A stretch of DNA of 64,000 nucleotides from Afipia sp. (GTDB lineage: Bacteria; Pseudomonadota; Alphaproteobacteria; Rhizobiales; Xanthobacteraceae): the NCBI GenBank assembly GCA_017308595.1, contig JAFKER010000005.1, positions 568,950-632,949 of the forward strand, given 5' to 3'. The notes beneath the pieces are model-generated. The model did no database searches and was not told the origin of the DNA. It was given only the letters and a program-made list of their open reading frames with translations. Both the position numbers and the translations under genes were made by a program. Shown piece after piece: positions 9,099 through 17,058 of this stretch (positions are counted from its first letter, which is position 1; the number at the start of each line of letters is the position of its first letter).

Positions 9099-10081
9099 GA
9101 TGCCGTTCCTTTCGCGGCAGCTGATGTTTCGGCTGAAGGCTCCGTTCTGCGCTTCTTTCGGTTCCAGAGCGATCCGATTCCGCGCGGCAGGAACAGGATG
9201 ACAACCAGAAGAAATACGCCAAGCACGAGTTGCCAGGTGTTTGGCAAGTAGAGATTGGAGAACGATCGTACCAATTCGAGCACAAGAGCGGAGATGAACA
9301 CGGCGGCGACGCTCTGTGTCCCCGCAAGCACTGCGATGAAGACGAACTCACCAGAGGTGGTCCAGTAGGCGAATTCCGGATCGATATGCCGCTGCGCCAT
9401 CAGCGCCAGTGCGCCGCTGGCTCCGGCAAAGATCGCCGCGATCACGAAGTTGATGGTGACGATGCGGTTCGCGGATGTACCGAGATATTCGACACGCAGG
9501 TTGTTTTCGCGCACGGCGAGACTGGTTAAGCCGAACTGCGAGCGGAACAGGGTGGTCGCGAAGATACCGGCGAGGCCGGTCGTAACCACGGACACCGCGT
9601 AGAGCATGAAGTCCGCTTCCCGGGGATCATTGAAGACTGCGCCGAACAGGGTGGGACGACCGACGTTGAAGCCGTCGGAGCCGCCCAGGACCGTGGTCTT
9701 GACCAGCGCGCCGTAGAGAACCATAGACAGCGCCAGCGTCAGCATGCCGAAGAAGATGCCGGTATAGCGTGCGATCAGCGGGCCGATGATCAGGCCCAGC
9801 AGGCCGCCGAACACCGCGCCGATCATGACTTGCGCAACGGCGTCGGTCAGGCCCCAGTTATGCGCTATCAGAGCAACGCCATAGCCGCCGCCTGCATAAA
9901 ACAGGCCCTGTCCGAACGAGACGTTGCCGGTGCGGGCGAGTACTACGATGCCGAGCGCGACCAGCGCCTTTGAAGCTGCGACGGTCGCCAGTGACAGCGT
10001 CCATGCCGGAATGATGCGGCCGAAGAGAACCGCGAGTACGACCAGACCGAGAAGAACGAAGGGGTTTGTCGCGTATTTCAT
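9095..10081 (-). CDS. livM: LIV-type ABC transporter permease (LivM-like)
   Basis: A 328-residue inner-membrane permease with about 8-9 hydrophobic helices and the family segment NVSFGQGLFYAGGGYGVALI near the N-terminus. The cytoplasmic coupling region SLAVRENNLRVEYLGTSA matches the conserved RENE/LG region of LivM. It forms the translocation pore with LivH. Its start codon overlaps the livH stop by 1 bp (TGATG) and its stop overlaps livG by 4 bp. The C-terminus is a charged tail (RKKRRTEPSAE). Confidence 0.87.
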   Translation of the reverse strand: MKYATNPFVLLGLVVLAVLFGRIIPAWTLSLATVAASKALVALGIVVLARTGNVSFGQGLFYAGGGYGVALIAHNWGLTDAVAQVMIGAVFGGLLGLIIGPLIARYTGIFFGMLTLALSMVLYGALVKTTVLGGSDGFNVGRPTLFGAVFNDPREADFMLYAVSVVTTGLAGIFATTLFRSQFGLTSLAVRENNLRVEYLGTSANRIVTINFVIAAIFAGASGALALMAQRHIDPEFAYWTTSGEFVFIAVLAGTQSVAAVFISALVLELVRSFSNLYLPNTWQLVLGVFLLVVILFLPRGIGSLWNRKKRRTEPSAETSAAAKGTAS

Positions 10082-10977
10082 CAGATGCGCCTCGCGACTT
10101 CACGGCGGAACAAGCCTTCGGGCCGAAACATCAGGACGGCAGCCATGATGAGATAGATCATAAACAGTTCGGCCTGCGGCAGAAGATGAACCGATGCGGC
10201 GCGTGCCAGACCGACAAGGATAGCGCCGACGGCTGCACCCTCGATGCTGCCGAGGCCGCCGATCACCACGATGGCGAAGCTGAGGATGATGATCTCGGAA
10301 CTGAGACCGGGCTGGACGGAGATCTTTGGCGCGGTCAGGCCGCCCGCCAGCGCAGCGAGCATGACGCCGAACGCGAAGGCGAGCGCGTAGACGCGATTGA
10401 TCTTCACGCCCATGCTTGCGCTCATTTCGGCGTTGTGAATCACGGCGGTGACGATCTTGCCGATCATGGTGCGGTTGAGAGCGAACCAGACCGCGAACCC
10501 GACCGCCGCTGAGAATGGGATCAGCATCAGGTCGTAGCCGACATAAAACAATCCGGCGAATTCGACATTGCCGAACAGCTGATAGGGATCGTTGGCATAG
10601 ATCGGGTTGACGCCCCAGATCAGCTTGGTGACGTCTTCAAAAATTAGAAATACAGCGTACGTCACAAGCAGCAGGACGACTTCATCGCGTCCGTAAAACA
10701 GCTTGATCAGTCCGCGCTCCATTAAAAGCCCGATCGCGGCGGCGATCAGGGCGACCGATACCAGCATCAGCACGAAGCCAAGTTCCGGAGGGACTTTATG
10801 CGCTGCGGCCATGGTGACGGCTGTCGCGGCGAGATAGGCGCCCAGCGCATAAAAGCCGCCATGGGCGATATTGAGAATTTTCAGCACGCCAAACACGAGG
10901 GTCAGGCCAAGTGCGACGATAAACAGCCATGAGGCCTGGATGAGGCCATCGAGGATGATGGTAAGAAACGTGTTCAT
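10081..10977 (-). CDS. livH: LIV-type ABC transporter permease (LivH-like)
   Basis: A 298-residue permease with about 8 membrane helices. It has the LivH-family N-terminus (DGLIQASWLFIVALGLTLVFGVLKILN) and a conserved GGLGSIEGAAVGAILVG stretch before the last helix. It pairs with LivM to form the channel of the importer. The gene is separated from livK by 204 bp that contain a pair of inverted palindromic repeats. Within the operon, livK lies 5' of it on the transcript. Confidence 0.87.
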   Translation of the reverse strand: MNTFLTIILDGLIQASWLFIVALGLTLVFGVLKILNIAHGGFYALGAYLAATAVTMAAAHKVPPELGFVLMLVSVALIAAAIGLLMERGLIKLFYGRDEVVLLLVTYAVFLIFEDVTKLIWGVNPIYANDPYQLFGNVEFAGLFYVGYDLMLIPFSAAVGFAVWFALNRTMIGKIVTAVIHNAEMSASMGVKINRVYALAFAFGVMLAALAGGLTAPKISVQPGLSSEIIILSFAIVVIGGLGSIEGAAVGAILVGLARAASVHLLPQAELFMIYLIMAAVLMFRPEGLFRREVARRI

Positions 10978-11020
10978 GTGCAGGCGATCATGAAGTTAGG
11001 GCCATTGCTTATCCCTGGGT

Positions 11021-11135
11021 CATCCCGGCGGAAGCCGGGATTCATAACCCCTGGATCGTCCGTTGAAGCTCGTTGCACGCATATCGCCATACTTTGATAA
11101 CAGGGAGTATGGGTCCCGGCTTTCGCCGGGACGAC
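11021..11135. repeat. Inverted REP pair (BIME-like), copy 1
   Basis: Two palindromic units face each other: 11021-11047 (stem TCCCGGC 11023-11029 with GCCGGGA 11034-11040) and 11107-11135 (stem 11114-11120 with 11125-11131). The second is nearly the reverse complement of the first. The unit consensus with the other copies is GTCGTCCCGGCGAAAGCCGG followed by GACCCATACTCC. It lies between livK and livH. Confidence 0.85.
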
Positions 11136-11181
11136 CCGTTATGTGTGACGAGAAGACAAAGCGTCGGTCAGTCCGCAGGAC

Positions 11182-12483
11182 TCACTTGCACTTGTCGTTC
11201 TTCATTCCGCCCTTGATCCAGTCGAGGGCCTTCACGCCGGGGGGCGGGTTGACGCATTCGGCTTCAAAGTTGACGATGTCGACGAGTTCGACCCGCTTCT
11301 TTTCCGCATTGTATTTGGTGCGGCTGAACGCGATCGGCTGGATGGCCTGATGGCCGTCGCCGTTCTTCATCTGGATCAGGCCGCCGGGGCTTTGCCATTC
11401 TGATCCGGTCATCGCTGCGACCAGTTCATCGGTGGTCGGCTTCTTGCCGCCGTTCTTGGCCATTGCGTTTTCCACCGCATTCTTCACGCCGAGGATCGAC
11501 TGCGTGACGCGGTAAGCGGCCTGTACCGGATAGGTGCCATTGGCTTTTTCGTATCCGTTGAAGAACCACTCGTTGAGAGGGGTCTTTGGCGACATCAGAC
11601 CGTACGCGCCGCGCGCGCCGATAATGACGCCATCCGGCATCTTGTCACCGAGCGGCGGCAGAACATGGTCGGCTGCGCTGAGCACAAGCTGGCTGCGCTT
11701 GGCGAGGCCGCGCGGCACCGACTGCAGGATAAAGGCCTGCAGGTCGCCGCCCCAGAGGCTGGAATAGACAACGTCGGATCCGGCGGACACCAGCGCAGAG
11801 ATTTCGGTGCCGTACTGGCCCGCGCCGAATTTCGGTAACAGATCGGCATTGAGCTTGGCATTCGGATAAAGCTGGGCCGCTGCAGCGGTGAAGTCAGCCT
11901 TGCTGTCCTGGCCCCAGGCATAATCCTGGTTGATGGCCGAGAACGTATCCATCTTGATGTTCTTCAACTTCATATAGCGGATCAGCCCGACGTTATCCTG
12001 AGTGGCATGGGCTGCCGTGCGGAAGACGTAATTGTACTTGGCTTCCTCGAAGATACGGGGCGTTCCGCAGTCGAACAGGAACAGCGGCTTCTTCAATTCT
12101 TCCGCGATCGGTGCGACCGCAAGGCAGTCGCCGGAGCCGATATAGCCGATCACCGCATCGACATTGTCGCGCTGATAGAGGTTGCGCAGTTCCTGCACTT
12201 GTTTGGTTGCGCCGCCGTTCTCGTCGATGACGACCGGCTCGATCTTCATACCGCCGAAACCGACTTTATTATATGGCGCGGGCCCGGCACCCTTGTTCAA
12301 CTCGCCGATCACGAATTCGGCGGCCTTGCCGGCGGGGACGCCGAAGCTTTCAGCGGCCGGGCCGGACAGAAACGTAACAATACCGACCTTGAAAGTGTCC
12401 TGTGCCGACGAGGGGCTGGTGAGGGCGAGCACGGCTGCCGAGCAGGCCGTCAGCATTCCGAATTTATGCGACAAGCGACTCAT
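11182..12483 (-). CDS. livK: LIV-type ABC transporter periplasmic binding protein (LivK-like)
   Basis: A 433-residue type I periplasmic binding protein. The Sec signal peptide (about 1-27) ends at SSAQ-D; the mature protein begins with TFKVGIVTFLSGPAAESFGVPAG, the family start, followed by two lobes (for example AVIGYIGSGDCLAVAPIAEE). It is somewhat longer than Leu/Ile/Val-binding proteins (about 370), as is common for family members that bind aromatic or other acids. A strong GGAGG lies just before the ATG. First gene of livK-H-M-G-F-acyl-CoA ligase; probably the target of the upstream FadR-type regulator. Confidence 0.87.
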   Translation of the reverse strand: MSRLSHKFGMLTACSAAVLALTSPSSAQDTFKVGIVTFLSGPAAESFGVPAGKAAEFVIGELNKGAGPAPYNKVGFGGMKIEPVVIDENGGATKQVQELRNLYQRDNVDAVIGYIGSGDCLAVAPIAEELKKPLFLFDCGTPRIFEEAKYNYVFRTAAHATQDNVGLIRYMKLKNIKMDTFSAINQDYAWGQDSKADFTAAAAQLYPNAKLNADLLPKFGAGQYGTEISALVSAGSDVVYSSLWGGDLQAFILQSVPRGLAKRSQLVLSAADHVLPPLGDKMPDGVIIGARGAYGLMSPKTPLNEWFFNGYEKANGTYPVQAAYRVTQSILGVKNAVENAMAKNGGKKPTTDELVAAMTGSEWQSPGGLIQMKNGDGHQAIQPIAFSRTKYNAEKKRVELVDIVNFEAECVNPPPGVKALDWIKGGMKNDKCK

Positions 12484-12756
12484 ATATTAATCCTCCCTGT
12501 GGTCCGGTCGTGCCGGTTTTTGTGTCCGCACCCGTTAGCCGGGCGTCAGTGGTTCCACGGTAGCTTAGGCGGGCTTTTCCCGCGCGTCTATGATCCGGTT
12601 TTTCGCATGGTGCGACGAAAGTTTGCACTTCGAACGTACCGGCGCGGGTTTGCCGGATTTGCATAAGGCATTTGCGTCAATGTTCTCCGGGTACGATTGG
12701 ATTTCGGCGGCAGGACATGCAGACGCCTCGCGAGCCCGGAGTGACGAGCGGCTAGG

Positions 12757-13557
12757 TCACGAGAGGCGCTTCTTTCTGAGTTTGCCGTTGAGTGCCTGTT
12801 TTCCAGAGGATGCGCGCATCCTTCCGTACTTCTTCTTCGCCAGCTTGAACTGGGTATAGCCAAGCACTTGCTGCATCGCGGCGTGGGCGTGCGCCGCATC
12901 GCCCTCGGCGATGGCGCGTGCCGCTACCGCATGGTTGGGCAGGTTTTCTTCAAACCAGCCCGGACTGCCGGTGGCGACCATGAACACTGCGCTGAGAATG
13001 GTATCGATCGCACCCCGAAAGCCCTGCAAAACGGGATTGTGCGTGGCGTCGATGATCGCGAGATGAAATTCCTTGTCTGCGATAATCGCGGTCGGCACAT
13101 CGTGCGACGCTTCCATGGCGGCAAGCGCGGTCATGATGCGTTTGCGGTCTTTGGCCGTCGCGCGTTCGGCGGCGAGAGCTGCGGCGGCTGGTTCGATGAT
13201 CAACCTGACTTCCTGAAGCGCCAGCAGCAGGTCGCGATTGGGCACGTCCTTGCTGATCAGCCAGCTCAGCACATCGCGATCAAGCAGGCTCCATTCGCCG
13301 CGCGGCCGCACATGTGTGCCGTGGCGGGGCCGCACGCTAACAAGCCCCTTGGCGGCCAGCGTCTTGATCGCTTCGCGCACCACGCCGCGCCCGACACCGA
13401 AGCGGCTTTCGAGATCGTGTTCCGGCGGTAAGGCAGAGCCAACCGGAATGAGATCCTGAGCGATCTCGCTGCCGAGCGTGCGCAGCACGGATTGGATGCG
13501 TCCGGGCTTGACGAGCTTGCTGATCGGCTTTGGGCGGGACTTCGTGGGCGACTTCAT
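12757..13557 (-). CDS. FadR/GntR-family regulator (FCD domain)
   Basis: A 266-residue regulator: N-terminal winged helix (about 20-90, with LPPEHDLESRFGVGRGVVREAIKTLAAKGLVSVRPRHGTHV) and a C-terminal all-helical FCD ligand domain with the metal-site pattern of D/H residues (EFHLAIIDATHN, NHAVAARAIAEGDAAHAHAAM). FCD regulators usually sense small carboxylates. It is transcribed toward the livK operon, and a 23-bp perfect inverted repeat sits 36 bp upstream of its start, indicating autoregulation. It is a plausible regulator of the acid importer, though no second operator copy was found before livK. Confidence 0.88.
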   Translation of the reverse strand: MKSPTKSRPKPISKLVKPGRIQSVLRTLGSEIAQDLIPVGSALPPEHDLESRFGVGRGVVREAIKTLAAKGLVSVRPRHGTHVRPRGEWSLLDRDVLSWLISKDVPNRDLLLALQEVRLIIEPAAAALAAERATAKDRKRIMTALAAMEASHDVPTAIIADKEFHLAIIDATHNPVLQGFRGAIDTILSAVFMVATGSPGWFEENLPNHAVAARAIAEGDAAHAHAAMQQVLGYTQFKLAKKKYGRMRASSGKQALNGKLRKKRLS

Positions 13558-13592
13558 ATCAGGAGGGTAACACAGGTCTTTGTGGCGGCAAT

Positions 13593-13615
13593 CATCCGAT
13601 GTTTAACATCGGATG
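13593..13615. promoter_or_regulatory. Palindromic operator upstream of the FadR/GntR gene
   Basis: A perfect inverted repeat with 10-bp arms, CATCCGATGT at 13593-13602 and ACATCGGATG at 13606-13615, separated by TTA. The core TGTTTAACA fits the GT-N-AC style sites of FCD-type GntR regulators. It lies between the regulator start at 13557 and the end of hmuV, with no T-run, so a terminator is less likely than an operator. Confidence 0.65.
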
Positions 13616-13724
13616 GATACGGTGTGTTGCAATGCAGGAGAGGCCGGGGCGGCTGCCGCACCAGATAGCGGAATCGCGGCCAAACCGCAATCGGCGGAGC
13701 GTGCACCGCGGCAATTGCTCTTTA

Positions 13725-14513
13725 TTACATGCGCTGGAGCAGAACGTAGGGCTGGCCGCCCTCTGACCCGACGGAAGTCTCGACCTCGAAAACCTGCCGG
13801 ATCATCGCATCGGTGATGGTTTCACGGGGGCTGCCGTCGGCGGCGACGACACCCTTGCGCAAAACGATAATACGATCGGCGAAGCGGACGGCGAGATTGA
13901 GATCATGCAGCACGGCCACCACGGCACTACCGGTGCGGGCCCGGCGCTTCGCGGTCTCGACCAGATTGATCTGGTGACGCAGGTCGAGGCTTGAGGTCGG
14001 CTCATCGAGCAGAAGAACGCCGGAGCCATGCTCTGCCTCGCCGCAGGCCAGTTGCACCAGAACGCGGGCAAAGTGCGCGCGTTGCTGTTCTCCGCCTGAC
14101 AAGGTCGGCAACTCCCGGTGACGGAATGGGGAGAGGTCAAGTTCGGCAATCGCGGCGTCAACAAGCGGTGCGGCTGCGGCGCGCGAGCGGTCGCCCGCGC
14201 CCATCGCCACGATTTCCTCGACGGTGAAGGGGAAACTCACATTCACATGTTGGGACAGCATGACGCGATGGTTCGCCAGTTCGCGTGAAGAGAACGAGGT
14301 GAGGTCGCGCCCCTTGAGCCGGACGCTTCCGCTCGTGCAGCGAAGATCACCCGAGAGCGAGCGCAGCAACGTGGATTTTCCTGCGCCGTTCGGGCCGACA
14401 ATAGCGACGGTCTCGCCGCCGCGAATCTGCACGTTGACATGATCGAGCAGTGTTGCCTGCCGCACTTTCATGCAAAGCGCATCGGCCTCGATCATGGGAG
14501 TGGGCGCCGTCAT
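13725..14513 (-). CDS. hmuV: Heme ABC transporter ATPase
   Basis: A 262-residue ABC ATPase of the BtuD/HmuV class. Walker A GPNGAGKST is at 40-48, the signature is LSGGEQQRAHFARVL, Walker B is VLLLDEPTSSLD, and the H-loop is AVLHDLNLA. The reading frame is open far upstream, but that part is hmuU read in another frame; ATG 14513 overlaps the hmuU stop as ATGA and gives the standard length. It energises heme import by HmuTU. Last gene of hemP-hmuT-hmuU-hmuV. Confidence 0.92.
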   Translation of the reverse strand: MTAPTPMIEADALCMKVRQATLLDHVNVQIRGGETVAIVGPNGAGKSTLLRSLSGDLRCTSGSVRLKGRDLTSFSSRELANHRVMLSQHVNVSFPFTVEEIVAMGAGDRSRAAAAPLVDAAIAELDLSPFRHRELPTLSGGEQQRAHFARVLVQLACGEAEHGSGVLLLDEPTSSLDLRHQINLVETAKRRARTGSAVVAVLHDLNLAVRFADRIIVLRKGVVAADGSPRETITDAMIRQVFEVETSVGSEGGQPYVLLQRM

Positions 14514-15607
14514 CCGATCAGCGCCCGCTGCCGCAACAGAATAAAGAGAAAAAACGGTGCACCGATCGCGGCGGTGAGAATGCCGATTGGCACTTCCGCA
14601 GGCGCAGCCAGAACGCGCGCGATGGTGTCCGCCAGAATAAGAAGAATTGCGCCAAGACAAACCGAGGCCGGCAGGAGCATCCGGTGCCCGGGGCCGATGA
14701 CGATCCGCAACAGATGCGGCACAACGATGCCGACAAAACCGATCACACCGCAGATCGAGACGGCGACGCCGGTCATTGCCGAAATCATCACGATGGAGAT
14801 TTTCTTCAGCCTCTCGACATCGATACCAGTATGAAAGGCTTCGGCCTCGCCAAGCACCAGCACATCGAGGCCGCGTGCGATCAGAGGGATGATCAACAGC
14901 GAAAGCAATGCGACGGGCGCAACCATCCCGGCTTTCGGCCATGTCGCACCGCTGAGCGAGCCGAGCAACCAGAATGTGATGTCGCGCAACTGGCGATCAT
15001 CGGCGACGAAAACCAGAAGCCCGATGCCCGCATTGGCGATAGCCGCAATAGCGAGACCGGCCAGCAGGAAGATCGCAACCGAGGTGCGGCCTTCGCGGCT
15101 GGCGATCTTGTAAAGAACCGTGGTGGTCAGGAGCGACCCTGCAAAAGCAGCGACCGGCAGCAATTCGAGTTGCAGGAAGCGGAAACTCGCCCCCCACGCG
15201 CTGTCTGAAATCACGATAGCGCAGGCCGCGGCGAATGCACCGCCGCTGGACACGCCTACGAGCGCGGGATCGGCGAGGGGATTGCGGAACAGGCCCTGCA
15301 TGATGGCGCCGGAGAGTGCGAGCAGACCGCCGATCATGCCGGCAATCGCGATGCGGGGAATTCGGATCGACCATAGCACGAGTTCGTCGCGGGCGAGCAT
15401 GGCGGGATCGGCGCTTGCGATCTTCAATCCCAGTGCAGCTGCAAGACGTGGCAGCGGAATTCCCGCAGCTCCGATGGTCGTCGCCAGCAGTGCGACGGCG
15501 CACAGGGCGGCAATCAGTGTTGCGTAAACGACAAGCGCCGGAGGCCGCATTGAGACACTTTGCACAGGATGCCGCGCCGCTGTGGACGTTGCGTCAGCGG
15601 CCGTCAT
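14510..15607 (-). CDS. hmuU: Heme ABC transporter permease (FecCD family)
   Basis: A 365-residue inner-membrane permease with about 9-10 helices. FecCD hallmarks are present: RIPRIAIAGMIGGLLALSGAIMQGLFRNPLADP near the first third and VSICGVIGFVGIVVPHLLR near residue 280, the loop that contacts the ATPase. It imports heme delivered by HmuT. Both ends overlap neighbours by 4 bp (ATGA), implying tight translational coupling. Confidence 0.92.
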   Translation of the reverse strand: MTAADATSTAARHPVQSVSMRPPALVVYATLIAALCAVALLATTIGAAGIPLPRLAAALGLKIASADPAMLARDELVLWSIRIPRIAIAGMIGGLLALSGAIMQGLFRNPLADPALVGVSSGGAFAAACAIVISDSAWGASFRFLQLELLPVAAFAGSLLTTTVLYKIASREGRTSVAIFLLAGLAIAAIANAGIGLLVFVADDRQLRDITFWLLGSLSGATWPKAGMVAPVALLSLLIIPLIARGLDVLVLGEAEAFHTGIDVERLKKISIVMISAMTGVAVSICGVIGFVGIVVPHLLRIVIGPGHRMLLPASVCLGAILLILADTIARVLAAPAEVPIGILTAAIGAPFFLFILLRQRALIG

Positions 15608-16593
15608 TTACGACAATCGACGGTCAAAGTCGCCGGTTTCCATGCCGCAGCTTTGTCGCCAAGATCGGGATAGAGCGACACCGCGAGATCGCGAGCGGCT
15701 GCCGCCGTGCGCGGGCCGAAGCCCAGGAGATAAAGTCCGTCCATCGCTACAAAGGATTGCTTCGCGGCGGCCGGCGTCAGCGCAAACGACGGGTTGGTGA
15801 ACACCGTCTGCGCATCGAGTGAATCCTTGCCGCGTTGCATGGTCAGGATCACGTCCGGCTTGGCCGCAACAATGGCTTCATCGTTAACCGGCTTGTACCC
15901 GTCGAAACCGTCAACCGCGTTGATACCGCCGGCCATTCTGATGATTTCGTTCGCTGCTGTTTTTTGTCCCGCCACCATCGCGCGGCCATTGAGAAACGAC
16001 ATCACGAACATGACGCGGGCGGGCTTCTTGATGTTGTCGCGCAGTGTCTTCAACTCGGTCAGATCGGCGCCGACCGCGTTGGTCAGGCATACGCCGCGAG
16101 TATCTGCATCCATGGCATGGGCGACCAGCTTGATCTTGTCGACGATGCCTTGCTCGGTATGGGTTTCGGGAAACGAAACAAACGGAATTTTTGCCGAATC
16201 CAGAACATCCAGGGTTTCTTTCGGGCCGGATCCTTCGATGGCGAGGATCAATTGCGGATTGAGGCCGATGACGCCTTCTGCGCTCAGTTGTCGCATGTAG
16301 CCGACATTCGGCTTTTCGCCGAGCGCCTGCGGCGGATAGAGGCTCGTGGTGTCGATGCCGACGATCCGGTCCTGTAGGCCGAGTGCGTAGAGAATTTCAG
16401 TGATCGCACCTCCAACCGAAACGATGCGTGAAGTTTCGCCGATGGTCACATCGCGGCCGCGAGCATCATGGATCACGATACTTTCGGCGCGCGCAGTCGC
16501 GAGCGGCGCAGCGGTGCAAAGACCGAGTGCGAGAGCAACAGTGGCGCCAAGCGTTGTGTCAATCGTTCGTTGAGCGACGGTTTTAAGCTTCAT
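15604..16593 (-). CDS. hmuT: Periplasmic heme-binding protein
   Basis: A 329-residue class III binding protein with a signal peptide to about residue 38 (ends TARAES). The mature part shows the family opening RIVSVGGAITEILYALGLQDRIVGID and the later segment YKPVNDEAIVAAKPDVILTM. It carries heme from the outer-membrane receptor to HmuUV. Starts within the hemP stop (4-bp overlap). A conserved Tyr ligand could be in TTSLYPPQAL, but I did not verify its role. Confidence 0.9.
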   Translation of the reverse strand: MKLKTVAQRTIDTTLGATVALALGLCTAAPLATARAESIVIHDARGRDVTIGETSRIVSVGGAITEILYALGLQDRIVGIDTTSLYPPQALGEKPNVGYMRQLSAEGVIGLNPQLILAIEGSGPKETLDVLDSAKIPFVSFPETHTEQGIVDKIKLVAHAMDADTRGVCLTNAVGADLTELKTLRDNIKKPARVMFVMSFLNGRAMVAGQKTAANEIIRMAGGINAVDGFDGYKPVNDEAIVAAKPDVILTMQRGKDSLDAQTVFTNPSFALTPAAAKQSFVAMDGLYLLGFGPRTAAAARDLAVSLYPDLGDKAAAWKPATLTVDCRK

Positions 16594-16811
16594 TTGGTCA
16601 GGATCAGCTTGTTTTGCGCGGTTAGCCGCAAACGGTAGGTTTCCTCGCCGTGCGCGATGATGATCTCGCGGGAAGAAACGAAAAGGTCGCGGCTCTGGAT
16701 GCGGTTATCCGTTAAAGGGATCGAGCGCTCAATTAGAGTCGTTCCAGACTGATCGCCGGGAACTGTGTCCGGAGTGTCACTATTGATGACTTTGGGTGAG
16801 CCGCCATTCAT
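16590..16811 (-). CDS. hemP: Hemin uptake protein HemP
   Basis: A 73-residue small protein. The C-terminal half carries the HemP signature: RIQSRDLFVSSREIIIAHG then YRLRLTAQNKLILTK. The open frame extends to 16952, but ATG 16811 (MNGGSPKV) gives the expected size and leaves room for a leader. HemP/HmuP proteins are co-activators or regulators of heme-uptake gene expression in rhizobia and Burkholderia; in this arrangement it would act on the divergent hmuR promoter. First gene of the minus-strand heme operon, overlapping hmuT by 4 bp. Confidence 0.88.
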   Translation of the reverse strand: MNGGSPKVINSDTPDTVPGDQSGTTLIERSIPLTDNRIQSRDLFVSSREIIIAHGEETYRLRLTAQNKLILTK

Positions 16812-17058
16812 CCGCTTTGCTTGTCCTGTTTGCGAAACTCTTGTTGTTCTTAAGTTTATCGGCGCGTGAATTCCAACACTCCAGTTTACAATAGGTTTAA
16901 AGTAGTCTGCGTTCGGCTTGACCGCGAAACTGCATTTTACGAAAAGTGCCAAGACGTTGGCGCAGACCAGCGGATTCTAATCGTCAGCCAGCCAGCCGCC
17001 TTCGGGCGAAGCCCGCCAGCCGCATCACGCAAAACAAGTTTTGAGACTCGGGGCTGTC
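16812..17058. promoter_or_regulatory. Divergent hemP-hmuR control region
   Basis: This 247-bp gap must hold the promoters of both heme operons. It is AT-richer than the surrounding genes between about 16840 and 16915. I looked for an Irr/ICE palindrome (TTTAGAA near TTCTAAA) and found only a half-site, TTCTAA at 16975-16980. A short hairpin, CTTCGGGCGAAG, lies near 17000-17011 upstream of the hmuR start. The regulator (Irr, RirA, Fur or HmuP) cannot be decided from sequence. Confidence 0.45.

Noticed and set aside
12590-12859. 89-codon plus-strand frame before the livK promoter
   Set aside because: Overlaps the FadR/GntR gene in antisense, lacks a ribosome-binding site and shows no domain.
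14514-14942. N-terminal extension of hmuV
   Set aside because: The extra residues are hmuU read in another frame. ATG 14513 gives the standard ATPase length and an ATGA overlap.
16812-17058. Full Irr/ICE palindrome in the heme control region
   Set aside because: Only a TTCTAA half-site is present; not enough to call an iron-control element.
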